NCBI GenBank assembly: GCA_039029355.1
Contig: JBCCGI010000042.1
Coordinates: 3,451-67,450, forward strand
Source of the DNA: JBCCGI01 sp039029355
Lineage (GTDB): Bacteria > Planctomycetota > UBA1135 > GCA-002686595
Direction: 5' to 3'
Length of the DNA stretch: 64,000 bases
Shown: positions 1-9,183 of the stretch, piece after piece
How the letters are laid out: each line of letters opens with the position of its first letter
Numbering within the stretch: the first letter of the stretch is position 1
Notes under the pieces: model-generated
What the model saw: only the letters and a program-made list of their open reading frames with translations
Told to the model about the DNA's origin: nothing
The model's database searches: none
Program-made: the position numbers and the translations under genes

Positions 1-127
1 CCGGCCCTGGTCCGCTGCAAGTTGAAAAACCGCGCCGCGCGCGGGATAGCGCGCATCCGTGGCCGGCTCGTTGCCGGCGACCGGTCGCGGGTGGAGCGGG
101 TCTTCCGCTCCACCCGCGCCTTCGTTT

Positions 128-3100
128 CTAGGGGCCGACGACGACCTCGACCGCGCCGGTCGAGCTCGCGAGACCGAGCCACGCTCCCGCGGGGTCGAGC
201 ACGACGTACTGGAAGTACACCTCGGTGCCGGCCTGCGCCGGCGTCGGGGCGATGGTGAGCGACGCGGCGCCGGTGAGGTCGGTCACGAGCGGCACGGTGA
301 AGAACGCGCCTGCCAGGAACAGCGAGCAGCCGCCGCCGATCGGGCCGATCGCGCCGTCGACGCCGAAGAGCATCAGCGCCGGCGCACCGCTTAGGCCGTC
401 CGCGAGGGTCAGGTCGAACGAGCCGCCGACCTCCGGAACGCCTACGACCCCGATCTCGGGCACAAGGCCGCCGGTGCCGGGGCAGCCGGCGCCGAAGGTC
501 TCAACCACGTGCTCGCCGAGGATCGGCAGGTCTACGGCATGCAGCTCGAGCCCGGTCAGGCCGTCGTCCGCGGCGAAGAAGAGCTGGTTGCCGACGCGCA
601 CCATCGCGTCCGGATCGGAGTCGAGCCCACCGGGCGCGATGTCGACGACGAGCTTCGTGCCCGCAGACGTGCCGTCGCTCACCCAGAGCTCGCCGCCGTT
701 GGCGCCGTCGTTCGCGCGGAAGACCACCCCCTGGCCGGAGCCGGGGTCGCCGAACTCGTTGGTGTAGACGTACTCGCCGAACGGTTCGATCGCGGCGATC
801 AACCCGGTGCCGGCGGCGGTGCCGTCGCTGGCGAAGAGCATCTCGTCCGAGGGGCCCACTCGAGCGAAGAACAGGACCTTGGACCCGTTGGAGACCGACG
901 TGCCCTGAATCCCCTCTCCGCCGAAGGCGAGGAACTGGGTGCCGGGGCCGGTGCCGTCCGTTTTCCAAAGGTGCCAAACGCCCGCCTCGATGGCGGTGAA
1001 GACCAGCTCGCCGCCGATCTCGTGGAAGTCGCGCGGGCTCGATCCGCCCTCGCCGGGTACGAGGTCCGTGACCAGCACGGTGCCCGCGGTCGTGCCGTCG
1101 GACTTCCAGAGCTCTGACCCTTCCGCGGGCGTGAACCCCTTGAAGTAGAGCTCACCCTGGAACTCGGCGAAGTCGCCGGAGACGCCCCCGAGCTCGCCCG
1201 GATATACGTCCTTCACCAGTACCGTGCCGGGGCCGGTGCCGTCGGTCTTCCAGAGCTCGTCCCCTAGGTCGTCCGTGCGGGCCGTGAAGAAGACCTCGTC
1301 ACCAAGGCGGAAGAAGCCGTACGGGAAGCTACCGCCGGCGGGCTGGATGTCCTTCACGAGCGTGGTACCGGCCGCCGTGCCGTCGGTGATCCACAGCTCG
1401 GTCCCCGCGACTCCGTCGTCCGCGGTGAACAGCACGCGGTCGGGCCCGAAGGGGAAGAGCCGGACCTGGCCGACGGAGTCGCCGTTCGGGTTGATCTCGG
1501 TCAAGAGCTGCGTGCCCGCGGCCGTGCCGTCGCTGATCCACGGCTCGCGGCCGAAGCCGGGCACGGTCGCGAAGAACAGCAGCTTGTCGCCGATCGGTGC
1601 GAACGGGCCCGGGTTGCTCGATTCGTCGCCCGGGACGAGGTCGGCCACGAGGTACGTCCCGGCCTCGGTGCCGTCGCTGACCCACAGCTCGCGCCCGGCA
1701 GCGGGGTCGTTGGCCTCGAAGAAGAGCTTGTCCACCACGCGCGTCAGCTCGGCGGGGCCCGAGCCCAGCGAGAGCATGGGCGGGTTGATGTCGGCCAGGA
1801 GCTGGGCGGTCGTACCGTCGATGGCCCAGGGCTCGACCCCTACGACCCCGTCGTCACCGGCGACCAGGATGCGCCCGTTCGACGTACCGCGCAGGTCGAT
1901 GTCCGGGTTGGCGGGGCCGGGGAGGATCTCCTGAACGAGGGAAATGGTCGCGCCGTCGGTCGAGTACAGCTCGCGTCCCGTGCCCGGCGTCGTTGCGGCG
2001 AAGTACACCAAGCCGCCCGACTCGATCCCGAAGAAGACGCCGGGCGAGCCGGTACCCGGCACCAGCTCGGGCAGCGGTTGGGTGCCGAGCTCGGTTCCAT
2101 CGGTGATCCAGAGCTCCTGCCCGGTCGCCGGCGTCGAGGCGCTGAACACCAGCTTCCCGGCGACGGCTCCGACCGGGTCCGGATTGCTGCTGATGTCGAA
2201 CGGACCGCCGATCGAGATGTCTTTGACGAGTGACGTTCCCGCGGCCGTTCCGTCGGTCTGAAAGAGCTCCCGGCCGATGCCGGTCACGAAGGCGGAGAAG
2301 TAGAGCGTCGAGCCGGCCGCATACAGATCGTTGGGGCTGCTCGAGCCGGTGCCCGGCGCCAGCCCATCGGTGACCGGGAAGGTGCCGGCGGTCGTGCCGT
2401 CGCTGAACCAGAGCTCGTCGGCAAACGCCGCCGTGTAGACCGTGAAGGCCAACGCGCCCGCGACGTCGGTGAAGAAGCGCGGGTTGTTGAAGGAGCTCGG
2501 CGAGAGGAACACGACCTCATCGGTCCCCGGCACCGTGCCGTCCGTCTTCCAGATCGCCCAGCCCGTCGTTCCAGGCGGCCGGGCGGCGAAGTACAGCGTC
2601 GAACCGATCGCCAGCATCTGGTTCGTTCCGTTCGCGATTCCCGACAGGCCGGGGTCGAAGTCGGCGAAGAGCTGCGTGCCGGCGGTCGTGCCGTCGGTCG
2701 ACCAAAGCTCGGTCCCGTGTGTGCCGTCGTCCGCGAAGAAGAAGACCTTGCCGCCGAAAGCGACCAGCGTGGATGCGCCCGAGCTCAAGGGACCCGGCTT
2801 CACGTCCTTGAGCAGGGTCGTTCCGGCCTCGGTCCCGTCGGTGATCCAGACCTCCCAGTCGTACTCCGGATGGCGCGCCGTCATCACCACGCGTCCGTCG
2901 GGCAGAGCCGTGAAGTTGCTCGGATCGCCGTCGTTTGCGCCGGGGAAGATGTCCCTGACGAGGTACGTGCCGCCGGGCGTGCCGTCGGTGGCCCAGAGCT
3001 CGTTCCCGTGCTGCTCGTCGGAAGCGGCGAAGTAGGTCAGGCCGCCGGTCTCGAAGCCGAAGAAGGGGCTGGAGCTTGGAACGGCGGTCGACGGCTCGGT

Positions 3101-3175
3101 GTTGATGTCCTTGACGAGCGTCTGTGCGGACAAAGGCAGGGCACAGAGGCACAGCCCGAGGTAGCGGGCGAGCAT
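128..3175 (-). CDS. Secreted ELWxxDGT-repeat protein
   Basis: This is a 1015-residue exported protein of unknown function. It carries about 17 tandem copies of a 50-60 residue unit with the signature ELWxTDGTxxGT (for example GNELWATDGTPGGT, TELWITDGTAAGT). Such repeats are known to form beta-propeller-like or extended surface structures. A signal peptide starts MLARYLGLCLCALPLSAQ. The last ~120 residues (from GAGCPGTGG) are a different, hydrophobic, beta-rich domain also seen on other exported proteins in this window. I chose the ATG at 3175 because GGAGG lies about 6 nt upstream of it and the signal peptide starts there; the frame stays open upstream but that extension is not hydrophobic. 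It is last in a minus-strand run, 94 bp after the large lipoprotein gene. A surface or adhesive role is inference only. Confidence 0.9.
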   Translation of the reverse strand: MLARYLGLCLCALPLSAQTLVKDINTEPSTAVPSSSPFFGFETGGLTYFAASDEQHGNELWATDGTPGGTYLVRDIFPGANDGDPSNFTALPDGRVVMTARHPEYDWEVWITDGTEAGTTLLKDVKPGPLSSGASTLVAFGGKVFFFADDGTHGTELWSTDGTTAGTQLFADFDPGLSGIANGTNQMLAIGSTLYFAARPPGTTGWAIWKTDGTVPGTDEVVFLSPSSFNNPRFFTDVAGALAFTVYTAAFADELWFSDGTTAGTFPVTDGLAPGTGSSSPNDLYAAGSTLYFSAFVTGIGRELFQTDGTAAGTSLVKDISIGGPFDISSNPDPVGAVAGKLVFSASTPATGQELWITDGTELGTQPLPELVPGTGSPGVFFGIESGGLVYFAATTPGTGRELYSTDGATISLVQEILPGPANPDIDLRGTSNGRILVAGDDGVVGVEPWAIDGTTAQLLADINPPMLSLGSGPAELTRVVDKLFFEANDPAAGRELWVSDGTEAGTYLVADLVPGDESSNPGPFAPIGDKLLFFATVPGFGREPWISDGTAAGTQLLTEINPNGDSVGQVRLFPFGPDRVLFTADDGVAGTELWITDGTAAGTTLVKDIQPAGGSFPYGFFRLGDEVFFTARTDDLGDELWKTDGTGPGTVLVKDVYPGELGGVSGDFAEFQGELYFKGFTPAEGSELWKSDGTTAGTVLVTDLVPGEGGSSPRDFHEIGGELVFTAIEAGVWHLWKTDGTGPGTQFLAFGGEGIQGTSVSNGSKVLFFARVGPSDEMLFASDGTAAGTGLIAAIEPFGEYVYTNEFGDPGSGQGVVFRANDGANGGELWVSDGTSAGTKLVVDIAPGGLDSDPDAMVRVGNQLFFAADDGLTGLELHAVDLPILGEHVVETFGAGCPGTGGLVPEIGVVGVPEVGGSFDLTLADGLSGAPALMLFGVDGAIGPIGGGCSLFLAGAFFTVPLVTDLTGAASLTIAPTPAQAGTEVYFQYVVLDPAGAWLGLASSTGAVEVVVGP

Positions 3176-3269
3176 GGAGACCTCCAGGTCGAGGGGTGGC
3201 GAGCGAGCCGGGGAGAGGTTCATTGTCCCTCGACCCGGCGATCCCGCCACCCCCTGGGCCGTCTGCGCT

Positions 3270-6200
3270 CTAGTGCGGCCCCGGGCGGAAGGTGAGCGAC
3301 GTGGCGGCCTCGACCGGGATGGTGTCGACCAGCACGAACTCGATCTCCGTGCCGTTCAGCACCCAGCTGTAGATCTCGATCTTCGACTCCGGCTCCTGGG
3401 GATGCTCGGGCACGCGCCCCGCGATCGCGATCAGGCGATGTTCGAGGGACCAGCCGACCTCGTAGTAGCCCTGTGGGACGCTGATGAGCGAGCGGTCGAG
3501 CTCGGGCAGCGGCTGCCCGTTGTCGTCGATCGCCTGGTGCAGGACGCCGACGGCGCCGTCGACCCAGCTGGCGGCGAGGCCGTCTGCGGTCTGCTCTCCA
3601 AAGTCCACGCGGTAGAAGGCCTGCGCTTCGGTGTTGGTGAGGCTGAGCGCTCCGGGCTCCCACTCCTCGTCCACCTCTTCGTCTTCGTCCGCCACGAAGT
3701 CAGCGTCGTATGCGAACGTGTAGAGCCCCTCGGTCGTCGCGAGCTGGAGCACGGTGCCGCTGTCGGTCGTCGCCACATGGCGCATGCCGAGCGGCGAGCC
3801 TCCGAAGGGATGGTCGCCCATCAGCTCGGGCTCGAACGGGCTCGGCGTGATGCGATAGGCCTGTAGGAAGCCCGCCCCGGTGCCGAATTCGACGGACACG
3901 CCGGCGGCGATCAGGTGCTCGCCGTCGTCCGAGTAGTCGACCAGCGTTCCGGCTCCGAGCACGTTCTGCTGCGCTCCTACGCCGACACCGGCCAGCCTGG
4001 CCTTCGACTTGTAGCCGATCGCCATGGAGGCGGCGGCCACGTTCCGCACGTCGATGGAGCTAGCCGGACCGTTGCCCTCAAAGCCGAGCAGCTGTGCGAG
4101 GTTGACTCCGTTGTCCACGTCGATGAGTGCCACGTCCGGCCCATAGCCCCCGACTCCCAGGAAGCGCCCGGCGCGGTCGAAATCGACCACGGTTGCGGGC
4201 TCCGTCAGCTCGTGGCTCAGCTCGACCCCGCCGCCGACGCGGTGGAGCCATGCGATCCCGTCCGCGACGTAGGCGAGCTGGACCGGCAGCACCACGCGCA
4301 CGGTCGACTCGCAGACCGCGACGCCGTCGGCGAAGAAGGTGACGCTCGTCGAGCCGACCGGGAAGGTCTCCGGCGCGTCGTTCGTCAGCGGGATCGCCGC
4401 CGTGCACGGACCGGACGCCGGGGGAGGCGCCAGCTGGTCCGCGATGCGCGGGTCGTCGGCTTCGAGGTTCAGCTCGCCGGGCTCCAGCTGCACCACGATG
4501 AGCTCGTCCGGGCACTCCAGCGTCGGGAGGCCGGGCTGGACCGAGCCGACCGCCTCCGGATCGCAGCCGTACTCATCGACGACGCGCACGCGCACGGCCT
4601 CGACGCCGTTCAGATCGACCGGGACGATCAGCGTGGGAGCGACGCCGCAGCCGTTCGAGCACACGACCGTCGGGGTCGACGTCGTCCCGTCCTCGTACTC
4701 GAGCACGTAGGTGACCTCCTCGATCTCGGCCGTCCCCGCCACGGCGACGGTGAGCTCGGTATCCGTCTGGCATAGGATGCCGGGTTGGATGCTCGGGCTG
4801 GTGATGACGAGGTCGCCGTTCTCGAGCACCGTGGCGCAGTCCTCCACCGCGCCGCCGCAGGTGACGGGGCCGCCGAGCGGGAGCTGGATCGGAGCCAGGC
4901 TCATCGTCGAGACGCTCCCGTCCGCCGCGACGAGATCCAGCTTGGGGTGGACCGTGTACTGGATGCCCTCGGGCAGCACCGCCGCGACGACTCCCTCGGT
5001 GGCGGCGAGGCCGACCTCCGACGGCACGCCCCTCACCTCACCCCAGCTCACGTGCGAGTAGCCGGGAGGATCGAAGAAGGTCGGCGCGGTGACCGGAGAG
5101 CTCTCGATCTCGAGGCGCGGCCGGGACATCTGCCCGATCCCCGGCGCGAGGCGTAGCTCGAGCGAGACGTGCCCCATGCAGACGTCGAGGCGCGGCACCT
5201 CGGTCTCGCCGCCGGGGATCGCGTCGAGGTTGACGTTGTACGCGGGCGCCAGGTCGACGCGCTGGTAGAGCTCGTTGCCCGGCATCGCCGCCGACTCGCC
5301 CTCGAAGTACAGCAGCAGGCGGCGCAGCCTCCACGGCGTGGGGGCCGCGTCGACGCCGTCGACCGCTCCCGCGACCGGGCTGAGCCCGAACAGCAGCAGC
5401 TCGTAGTCGAGCAGTGCCTCGCGCGTCGTCGTGTTGAAGCTGCCCGCGAGGAGCGCCCGTGCCGTTCCGCCGACGCCGCTCGCGCCACCCGGCAGAGTGG
5501 AGAGGCTGCTCAGGCCCTGGCCCTCGGCGTGCGAGTGCAGGTGGCGCGAGAGCGAGTTGAACGGCGGGTTGCTGAAGAGCCGCATGTCGAGGTCCGACTC
5601 GTGCGGGTCGAGGATCCGCAGCTCGCCCAGGACGCGGTGCGGGTCCGCGACGAAGGTCGCGCCCAGGTCGATCGTCGCGCCCGTGCTGACGAGGACGTGG
5701 TCGTTTGGGTTCTCGGTCCGAGGCGTGTGCAGCGTCGCGAGACCGCCGTTCAGCACCGCCTCGGCGTGGAAGGAGCGTTCGCCGGCGGGGACGGCCTCGA
5801 ACTCCCAGTACGAGGCGGAGTCGGCGGCGTCGAGCACCTCGTCCGCTGGCGCGGTCGGTGAGGGGTCCACATATCCCTGCAGCTCGTGGACGCGGACCTG
5901 CGCGTGCGACTCGTCGTGCCCGACGACGTCGAACATCCCGCGGACGAGCCCTGCGGTGCGCTCCACCGGCACGTCGACGGGGACCTCGACCTCTTCGTCG
6001 CAGTCGAGGAAGAACTCCTCGGAACCCGCGCCGAACGCCGTCCAGCCCGCGGGCAGCAGCGGCGGCTGCGCGAAGCCGGTCTGGATCGTCTCGGCCGCGC
6101 AGGCCACCTCGATCCGAACCCGCGAGCCGTCACCGCGCGCGAGCACCGGCACGAGTACGCCCTGGTTGCGCAGCGCGGAGAGCGACGCCGGCACCGCGTC

Positions 6201-6878
6201 GGACGTCGCCTGATGCGTGTAGGTGTTCGAGAACGGCACGTCCTCGATCAACGCGCGCACGGCGCACACGATCGAACCCGGGCTCGGGCTCAGCGCGTCG
6301 AGGTCGGCCTCGGCTCCGGTCAGGCGGACGCGGACCTGGACCAGGGCTCCGCACTCCAGCAGGTCGAGCGTTGCACCGGGGGGCTCGCCAGCGACCTCCT
6401 CGAGCACCGCGACGTAGCTGTTGCTCGCGCCCAGAACCGCCGAACCGAAGCGGTAGCTGGGCGGCTCGAGCCCCGAGGGGAACGGCAGCCACCCGATCGG
6501 CAGCGACGGGCTCGACTGGAAGATGAGGCTGTCGAGCACCACGCGATACGCCGTGTTCGCCGCGGCGCCGAGCGGCACCGCGAGGTCGTACTGCGCGCTC
6601 GCGCCGAGGCTCGACGGCGCGGCGTACGGGCCCTCCGAGCGCTGGATCGGGTTGGCCGTGTTCTCGGCGGAGACCAGCGGGTCCCCGGAGAACACCACCG
6701 GATGGGAGGCGAGGTAGCCGGCGATGACGCCGCTCGCGTTGCTGAAGCGCACGTCGCCGCGGATGCGGCCGGCCTCGACGTCGAGCAGGCTCTTGGGGGT
6801 CGTGCTGGGCGCCTCGGGGCCCGCGCAGGCGGCGAGCGCCGTGCAGGCGAGGAGGGCGATGGGGAGCGGACGGTACAA
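3270..6878 (-). CDS. Very large exported lipoprotein with HYR-like and propeller-like parts
   Basis: This 1202-residue protein begins with a lipoprotein signal peptide; the lipobox ALAAC places the lipidated cysteine at residue 18. Most of the chain looks beta-sandwich rich with no family I recognise. Around residues 780-870 there is an HYR-like (hyalin-repeat, Ig-fold) segment: CPDELIVV, ADDP, TNDAPETFPVGSTSVTFFADG, then a cysteine. The remainder (about 870-1202) reads like a beta-propeller, with repeated strand pairs such as AYVADGIAWLHRVGGG and VDFDRAGRFLGVGGYG. The start codon is TTG, chosen because CAGGAG lies 6 nt upstream and the signal peptide begins there. It follows the ECF sigma gene by 98 bp on the same strand, so that sigma factor could control it. 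The function is unknown; a surface-anchored binding protein is the simplest guess. Confidence 0.85.
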   Translation of the reverse strand: MYRPLPIALLACTALAACAGPEAPSTTPKSLLDVEAGRIRGDVRFSNASGVIAGYLASHPVVFSGDPLVSAENTANPIQRSEGPYAAPSSLGASAQYDLAVPLGAAANTAYRVVLDSLIFQSSPSLPIGWLPFPSGLEPPSYRFGSAVLGASNSYVAVLEEVAGEPPGATLDLLECGALVQVRVRLTGAEADLDALSPSPGSIVCAVRALIEDVPFSNTYTHQATSDAVPASLSALRNQGVLVPVLARGDGSRVRIEVACAAETIQTGFAQPPLLPAGWTAFGAGSEEFFLDCDEEVEVPVDVPVERTAGLVRGMFDVVGHDESHAQVRVHELQGYVDPSPTAPADEVLDAADSASYWEFEAVPAGERSFHAEAVLNGGLATLHTPRTENPNDHVLVSTGATIDLGATFVADPHRVLGELRILDPHESDLDMRLFSNPPFNSLSRHLHSHAEGQGLSSLSTLPGGASGVGGTARALLAGSFNTTTREALLDYELLLFGLSPVAGAVDGVDAAPTPWRLRRLLLYFEGESAAMPGNELYQRVDLAPAYNVNLDAIPGGETEVPRLDVCMGHVSLELRLAPGIGQMSRPRLEIESSPVTAPTFFDPPGYSHVSWGEVRGVPSEVGLAATEGVVAAVLPEGIQYTVHPKLDLVAADGSVSTMSLAPIQLPLGGPVTCGGAVEDCATVLENGDLVITSPSIQPGILCQTDTELTVAVAGTAEIEEVTYVLEYEDGTTSTPTVVCSNGCGVAPTLIVPVDLNGVEAVRVRVVDEYGCDPEAVGSVQPGLPTLECPDELIVVQLEPGELNLEADDPRIADQLAPPPASGPCTAAIPLTNDAPETFPVGSTSVTFFADGVAVCESTVRVVLPVQLAYVADGIAWLHRVGGGVELSHELTEPATVVDFDRAGRFLGVGGYGPDVALIDVDNGVNLAQLLGFEGNGPASSIDVRNVAAASMAIGYKSKARLAGVGVGAQQNVLGAGTLVDYSDDGEHLIAAGVSVEFGTGAGFLQAYRITPSPFEPELMGDHPFGGSPLGMRHVATTDSGTVLQLATTEGLYTFAYDADFVADEDEEVDEEWEPGALSLTNTEAQAFYRVDFGEQTADGLAASWVDGAVGVLHQAIDDNGQPLPELDRSLISVPQGYYEVGWSLEHRLIAIAGRVPEHPQEPESKIEIYSWVLNGTEIEFVLVDTIPVEAATSLTFRPGPH

Positions 6879-6976
6879 GCGGTTCTCCTGGTTGTAGCTA
6901 CGCCTAACTCGCTACCCAGGGCCGCGACCCGCCATCGAAGCACCGATTTCGGGGGAGCGAGCCCCGTCGGCGCTGC

Positions 6977-7564
6977 CTAGCCGACGTCGAGGTGCCGCGC
7001 CAGGCTCGTCAGCGCGCGGTGCAGCAGGCTGCGCACCGAGTCCTCGGTGCGGCCGAGCGCCGCCGCGACCTCGCGCCGCGACATGCCGACGATCCGCGAC
7101 AGGAGGATCACCTCGCGGTGGTCGTTCGAGAGCTGCTCGAAGGCGGCCTCGATGCGCTCGATCTCCTCTGCGGCGGCGACCTGCCGGCTCGGCGTCGCGA
7201 AGTTGGCGTAGGTGGTCAGGAGCTCGCCCACGTCCATCCCTTCGGGGGTGGCCTGCTCGCGCCCCACGTCGCGCCGCTCGGCGCGGTAGTGACGGTCCTT
7301 CTTCAGGATCTTGCGCAGCGTGGTCGTGAACAGCCAGTGCCGGAAGCCCTCGGCGCCGCCGTAGCGGAAGCCGTCGAGGCTCTCCAGCGCCTCGCGGCAC
7401 GCGCTCTGCACGATGTCCGACTCGGCCTCGCGGGCGCGCACGATTGCTCCGGCGCGGAGGCGCACGAAGGCGCGCAGCGCCGGCAGGTTCTGCACCAGGA
7501 GTGAGGCGATCGCGGCTTGATCGCCGCTCCGCGCGGCCTGGACGAGCTCGTCGGTGGAGTCCAT
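6977..7564 (-). CDS. ECF-type RNA polymerase sigma factor
   Basis: This 195-residue sigma-70 family protein has region 2 at about residues 25-95 (FVRLRAG, SDIVQSACREALESLDGF, HWLFTTTLRKILKKD). Region 4 spans about 135-190, with a typical helix-turn-helix: HREVILLSRIVGMSRREVAAAL, then RTEDSVRSLLHRAL. No anti-sigma factor gene is adjacent. It starts 43 bp after the stop of the TIR-trigger factor gene and is followed by the large lipoprotein gene, all on one strand, so co-transcription is likely. A close paralogue with the same RTEDSVR(S/N)LLHRAL region 4 lies at 47297-47887. Target promoters cannot be read from the window. Confidence 0.93.
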   Translation of the reverse strand: MDSTDELVQAARSGDQAAIASLLVQNLPALRAFVRLRAGAIVRAREAESDIVQSACREALESLDGFRYGGAEGFRHWLFTTTLRKILKKDRHYRAERRDVGREQATPEGMDVGELLTTYANFATPSRQVAAAEEIERIEAAFEQLSNDHREVILLSRIVGMSRREVAAALGRTEDSVRSLLHRALTSLARHLDVG

Positions 7565-7607
7565 CGTTCGTCCATCCTAGCCCGCACGGGCGCCGCGCGG
7601 GGGGAAG

Positions 7608-9029
7608 CTAGCCGGCGGCCTCGGGAGTGGACTCCTCCGCGGACTCGCGCAGGAACCGACGCGTCCGCTGCTCCAGCAGCTGGAGCGCGAGCCCGTTCAC
7701 CATGCCGTTCGCGGCGTAGAAGCTGCGGACCTCCTCGAGCGGCTTCTGCGAGCGCGCCGCGATCGAGGCCAGCTCGGCCTCGATCTCCTGGCCGGTGATC
7801 TGGAAGCCTTCGCGCTCGGCGATGCGCTCCATCAGGAAGACGGCGCGCAGGCCCTTCTCGGTCGCGGCGCGGAGCTGGTCGAGCTGGCGCGCGATCTGCC
7901 CCTGGGCGGTCGCCTCCGGCATGCCCTGGGCCACGAGCTGGCGATGGGCCTCGGCGGCGCGGGCGTTGGTGCGCTCCTCGATCAGGCGCGTCGGCAGCTC
8001 GAAGGGATGCGCGTCGATCAGGCGCTCGAGCAGCTCGGTCTCGATGCGGGCGTTCTCCTGCGCGTCCTTGGTCGTCTTCAGCGTGTTGCGCAGCCGCTCG
8101 ATCAGCTCGCCGCCGCTCGCGACCTTCAGCGCTTCCAGCAGCTGGGCGTCGGTCGGCATCACGAGGCGGTGGACCTCGCGCACGTGAGCCTTCAGCGTCG
8201 CGTCGCCGGCGTAGCCGATCGGCGAGCCTTCGGGGAGGCGCATCGGGAGCGTCAGCTCGGTGCCTTCCTCGACGCCGGGGACCTGCTCGGCATAGGCCGC
8301 GGCGTCGACGCCTTCGGGCGGGGAGTCGGGCCAGAGCTGCGCGCCCTCGTTGCGGGCCACGGCCTGGTCGCGGCCGGGGATGAAGATCTCCAGGTCGCAG
8401 ACCGCGACGCCGCTCGGCGGCAGGCCGCCCTCGGGCGCGCGGTAGGAGCGGACGTTCTGCAGGCGCACGTCTTCGAGCGCCGCCTGGACCTCTTGGTCGG
8501 TCACGCTCACCGGCTGGCGCTCGAACGCCATGCCCTTGTACTCGCCGAGCTCGAACTCGGGTCGCGGCATGCCGGACGTCGGCTGCGGAGCCTGCGCGCC
8601 CGATCCGAGCGACGCCTGCACCGCCTTGGCGACCTCGCGCAGCGCGGCCTCGGCATCCTCGTGCTCGTGCACCGGGCCCCCGCTCGCGGGCAGCGACGGC
8701 AGCATCGCGAAGGGCGCGGCGCCCCAGTCGACCGCGTGCAGCAGGACCGGCACCACGCGCGTGGCTCCCGAGGTTTGTCGTTCGACCGCGAGCTTCAGCT
8801 CGGCGTCCGCCGCGTAGCCGGAGCTCATGAGGTCGGCGCTGACGAGCACGAGCACGACGTCGGCCTCGCTCAGCTCGGGCGCGACCTGGCCGCGCCAGTC
8901 GTCGTTCGGGCCCACCCGCCGCTCGTGCCAGGTGATGCCGTCGGCTTGGCCGAGCTCGCGGTGAAGCGTGTCCCGATCGCCGGCGTCGGCGTGGGAGAAG
9001 GCGCAGAAGATCCGTGCGGTCGTCGTCAT
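7608..9029 (-). CDS. TIR domain fused to trigger factor PPIase and C-terminal chaperone domains
   Basis: This is a 473-residue two-part protein. Residues about 5-140 look like a TIR domain of the TIR_2 type: RIFCAFSHADAGDRD; DDWRGQVAPELSEADVVLVLVS; SGYAADAEL with Glu77 where the NADase glutamate of TIR enzymes lies; and VPVLLHAVDW. Residues about 157-462 look like trigger factor without its ribosome-binding domain. PEFELGEYKGM and VSVTDQEVQAALEDVR mark entry to the PPIase domain (about 205-290). The helical C-terminal chaperone domain follows (PFELPTRLIEERTNARAAE; MERIAEREGFQITGQEIEAEL; EEVRSFYAANGMVNGLALQLL). So the TIR domain replaces the ribosome-docking module. A chaperone activity or substrate sensor coupled to a TIR NADase or signalling domain is inference. 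No clear Shine-Dalgarno precedes the ATG. The gene leads a run with the sigma factor 43 bp downstream. Canonical tig is not in the window. Confidence 0.85.
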   Translation of the reverse strand: MTTTARIFCAFSHADAGDRDTLHRELGQADGITWHERRVGPNDDWRGQVAPELSEADVVLVLVSADLMSSGYAADAELKLAVERQTSGATRVVPVLLHAVDWGAAPFAMLPSLPASGGPVHEHEDAEAALREVAKAVQASLGSGAQAPQPTSGMPRPEFELGEYKGMAFERQPVSVTDQEVQAALEDVRLQNVRSYRAPEGGLPPSGVAVCDLEIFIPGRDQAVARNEGAQLWPDSPPEGVDAAAYAEQVPGVEEGTELTLPMRLPEGSPIGYAGDATLKAHVREVHRLVMPTDAQLLEALKVASGGELIERLRNTLKTTKDAQENARIETELLERLIDAHPFELPTRLIEERTNARAAEAHRQLVAQGMPEATAQGQIARQLDQLRAATEKGLRAVFLMERIAEREGFQITGQEIEAELASIAARSQKPLEEVRSFYAANGMVNGLALQLLEQRTRRFLRESAEESTPEAAG

Positions 9030-9183
9030 GGCGGCGGGGAGTCTACAGCGCGGGGCGCCCCAGCGACCGGCGCCGGCCGCTTTGTTGGCGGATCCGGGGG
9101 TGCTGGCGCTCCCGAATCGCCGGCGAGGGCTAGGCTCGGGAGAGCCGCCCCGTCCTCACCTTGCACTACGAAACGAGGTCCCC

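Noticed and set aside
128..3175. Regular repeats that might suggest a CRISPR array or other DNA repeat
   Set aside because: The periodicity is of codons for ELWxxDGT units; the DNA copies are too variable and there are no unique spacers.
7608..9029. Part of a classical TIR-based anti-phage operon (Thoeris, CBASS or pAgo-type)
   Set aside because: No SIR2-like/SLOG partner, cyclase or Argonaute gene is near; the neighbours are a sigma factor and exported proteins.
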